Shown here one piece after another: positions 5,313-6,209 of a DNA stretch of 6,209 nt; the first letter of the stretch is position 1, and the number at the start of each line of letters is the position of its first letter. The translations under genes and the position numbers were made by a program. The stretch is from contig JAFRKU010000021.1 of the NCBI GenBank assembly GCA_017431585.1, positions 1 through 6,209 of the forward strand. The letters are read 5' to 3'. This DNA is from a bacterium. GTDB lineage: Bacteria > Patescibacteriota > Microgenomatia > UBA1400 > PJMF01. The notes under the pieces were generated by a model. The model had not been told where the DNA came from, did not search any database, and was given only the letters and a program-made list of their open reading frames with translations.

Positions 5313-5341
5313 TTGACAAATGACCTATAATGTGATATAAT
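5313..5341 (+). promoter_or_regulatory. Promoter of the acyltransferase gene
   Basis: TTGACA (5313-5318), a spacer of exactly 17 bases and TGA-TATAAT (-10 at 5336-5341) form a consensus promoter. AAGTAATT (8 bases) then leads to the ATG at 5350, so the mRNA would have a leader of 1-2 bases. A second TATAAT at 5326-5331 lies in the spacer, too near the -35 to pair with it. Confidence 0.85.
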
Positions 5342-5349
5342 AAGTAATT

Positions 5350-5964
5350 ATGACTGATAAAGACGGCCAAAAACTGACGTTCGCGCAAATTTTGTCCAAA
5401 GTTTGCCGCCGCCTGGGCGCCTACGCCCTCGAATTGCAAACCGGCTTACTCTGGTGGTTCGTCGGCGAAATCCCACTCCACTGTGTGCGCAAATTTTTCT
5501 ATCGCCTCTCCGGGCTCACCATCGGTCGCCACTCCACCATTCACATGCGCGCCCGCCTCTACCAGCCCGCCCACATCGTCATCGGCCAGGATACCATTAT
5601 TGGCGAGCGCGTCACTCTCGATGGCCGCCGCCAACTCCCGGGCTCCACCAGCGAACTTCGTATCGGCGACCACGTTGATATCGCCAGCGAAGTCATGATC
5701 TGGAACAGCGAACACGACTTGAAAAGTCCGACCTGGGCCGCCCGCGAAGAAACAGTTATGATCGAAGATTACGTTTTCATTGGTCCTCGGGCCATTATTT
5801 TGCCTGGCGTGACGATCGGGCAGGGGGCAGTGGTCGCCGCCGGCGCCATTGTCACCAAAAACGTACCAGCTCGAGCCATTGTCGCCGGTGTACCCGCCAA
5901 AATCATCGGGCAGCGTTCGGGCGCACTCGATTACCGTCTGGGTCGCTATCGGCTATTTCAGTAA
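5350..5964 (+). CDS. Left-handed beta-helix (hexapeptide repeat) acyltransferase
   Basis: This 204-residue protein resembles the maltose/colanic-acid type O-acetyltransferases, which move an acyl group from acyl-CoA to a sugar hydroxyl. Residues about 11-52 form an N-terminal helical segment with hydrophobic faces (TGLLWWFVG), often seen in envelope-glycan members that sit at the membrane. Hexapeptide turns begin at LTIG (56-59) and continue through IVIGQD, TIIGER, LRIGDH, VDIASE, IEDYVFIG, LPGVTIGQG and AVVAAGAIVTK. The sequence closes with the family's V-A-G-x-P-A-K-I-I motif (178-186). H122 in IWNSEHD is the likely catalytic His. The start is fixed by a consensus promoter ending 8 bases upstream. 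It diverges from pnp and has no sugar-biosynthesis neighbour in view, so the acceptor is unknown; acetylation of a surface polysaccharide is the best inference. Confidence 0.88.
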   Translation: MTDKDGQKLTFAQILSKVCRRLGAYALELQTGLLWWFVGEIPLHCVRKFFYRLSGLTIGRHSTIHMRARLYQPAHIVIGQDTIIGERVTLDGRRQLPGSTSELRIGDHVDIASEVMIWNSEHDLKSPTWAAREETVMIEDYVFIGPRAIILPGVTIGQGAVVAAGAIVTKNVPARAIVAGVPAKIIGQRSGALDYRLGRYRLFQ

Positions 5965-5991
5965 GCCATGACTATATAATATTATACCTGT

Positions 5992-6044
5992 CAACTACCA
6001 GGCAAAACCCGCCGGTGACGCCTGGCGCATTCCTCTGGTAGTTG
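5992..6044 (+). repeat. Inverted repeat, 10-base arms, downstream of the acyltransferase
   Basis: CAACTACCAG (5992-6001) and CTGGTAGTTG (6035-6044) are perfectly complementary, with 33 bases between them. The 5' arm starts 27 bases after the acyltransferase stop. The 3' arm is followed by CATTTCC, a poor T-tract, so an intrinsic terminator is possible but not clear. Confidence 0.5.
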
Positions 6045-6092
6045 CATTTCCGCCAGAAAATGTTGGCTTTTGCCGCCGCGCGCCAGGCGTCA
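6016..6092. repeat. Inverted repeat, 13-base arms, interleaved with the previous one
   Basis: TGACGCCTGGCGC (6016-6028) and GCGCCAGGCGTCA (6080-6092) are perfectly complementary over 13 bases, with 51 bases between them. The left arm lies within the loop of the 5992-6044 repeat and the right arm lies beyond it, so the two helices interleave in a pseudoknot order. Confidence 0.5.
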
Positions 6093-6097
6093 GGGGC

Positions 6098-6152
6098 AAA
6101 AACTGAGCGGCATTATAGCCTCAAGCATCAGCTTGATCTATCGCGCCTCAGC
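6098..6152 (-). ncRNA. Candidate small RNA or terminator structure
   Basis: On the minus strand, a TGA-TATAAT extended -10 (6167-6159) would start RNA near 6152. The RNA would open with CTGAG(G)CG, pairing with CGCTCAG (6109-6103; one bulge), and that helix is followed directly by UUUUU (6102-6098). Inside the closing helix are hairpin TCAAGC-TGAT-GCTTGA and a small GGC/GCC stem. The result is a three-way junction of about 50 bases ending in an intrinsic-terminator-like U-run. No -35 is seen and no family is recognised. It could instead be only a terminator for a minus-strand gene beyond the window. Confidence 0.3.
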
Positions 6153-6202
6153 CTCTCAATTATATCACATCTCGCTCGCCGGCCGCCGCCCAATTTTGCC
6201 TC

Positions 6203-6208
6203 TTGACA
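6203..6208 (+). promoter_or_regulatory. -35 box of a promoter cut by the window edge
   Basis: TTGACA here lies within TGCCTCTTGACAA (6197-6209), a 13-base sequence identical to 5307-5319 at the acyltransferase promoter. A plus-strand gene probably begins about 35-40 bases beyond the window, if the same spacing holds. Confidence 0.45.
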
Positions 6209-6209
6209 A

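Larger units (their letters stand above)
5965..6202. other. Gene-free, highly structured intergenic region
   Basis: No convincing ORF is present. The stretch holds an AT-rich block with TATAAT at 5975-5980, several long inverted repeats (described separately), the small hairpin TCAAGC-ATCA-GCTTGA at 6121-6136 and a minus-strand extended -10. It may combine the 3' UTR of the acyltransferase mRNA with a non-coding RNA. It does not match tmRNA, RNase P RNA or SRP RNA by any signature I know. Confidence 0.5.

Overview
The window looks like a piece of a streamlined bacterial genome, most likely Patescibacteria (Candidate Phyla Radiation). This placement is inference. It rests on short, tightly packed genes, on ribosome binding sites that are almost absent, on divergent RpiB and Rpe variants, on a lamin-tail-domain surface protein with a single C-terminal membrane helix, and on -10 boxes that sit directly against start codons. 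No rRNA, tRNA, CRISPR array or insertion sequence was recognised.

Layout from left to right. Positions 1-57 are an undecided window edge. Next comes a minus-strand block: rpiB (861-1343) overlaps an rpe-like gene (221-892) by 32 bases, and a 38-codon ORF (58-174) follows with its own promoter. RpiB and Rpe carry out the two ribulose-5-phosphate interconversions of the non-oxidative pentose phosphate pathway, so this is a two-gene metabolic unit. Both proteins have altered active-site motifs. On the plus strand, diverging from rpiB, are a secreted or surface-anchored lamin-tail-domain protein (1498-2409) and a 96-residue protein with a very basic N-terminal half and a C-terminal membrane helix (2467-2757). 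That second gene converges on pnp (polynucleotide phosphorylase, 2894-5137, minus strand). The gap between them holds three strong hairpins spaced about 30 bases apart. Diverging from pnp is a left-handed beta-helix acyltransferase (5350-5964), probably acting on cell-envelope glycans. The last 245 bases have no gene but contain several long inverted repeats, a possible small-RNA or terminator structure on the minus strand, and the -35 box of a promoter for a gene beyond the edge.

The clearest regulatory theme is the promoter layout. Five genes have a good extended -10 or consensus -10 only 6-9 bases before the ATG, which predicts leaderless or nearly leaderless mRNAs. pnp is the exception. 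Its promoter lies about 80 bases upstream of the start and gives a leader with two hairpins flanking a Shine-Dalgarno-like stretch, a layout that suggests post-transcriptional (perhaps self-) control of this RNA-degrading enzyme. The best candidates for something undescribed are the pnp leader, the structured 3' intergenic region, the basic membrane protein and the 38-codon leaderless ORF.
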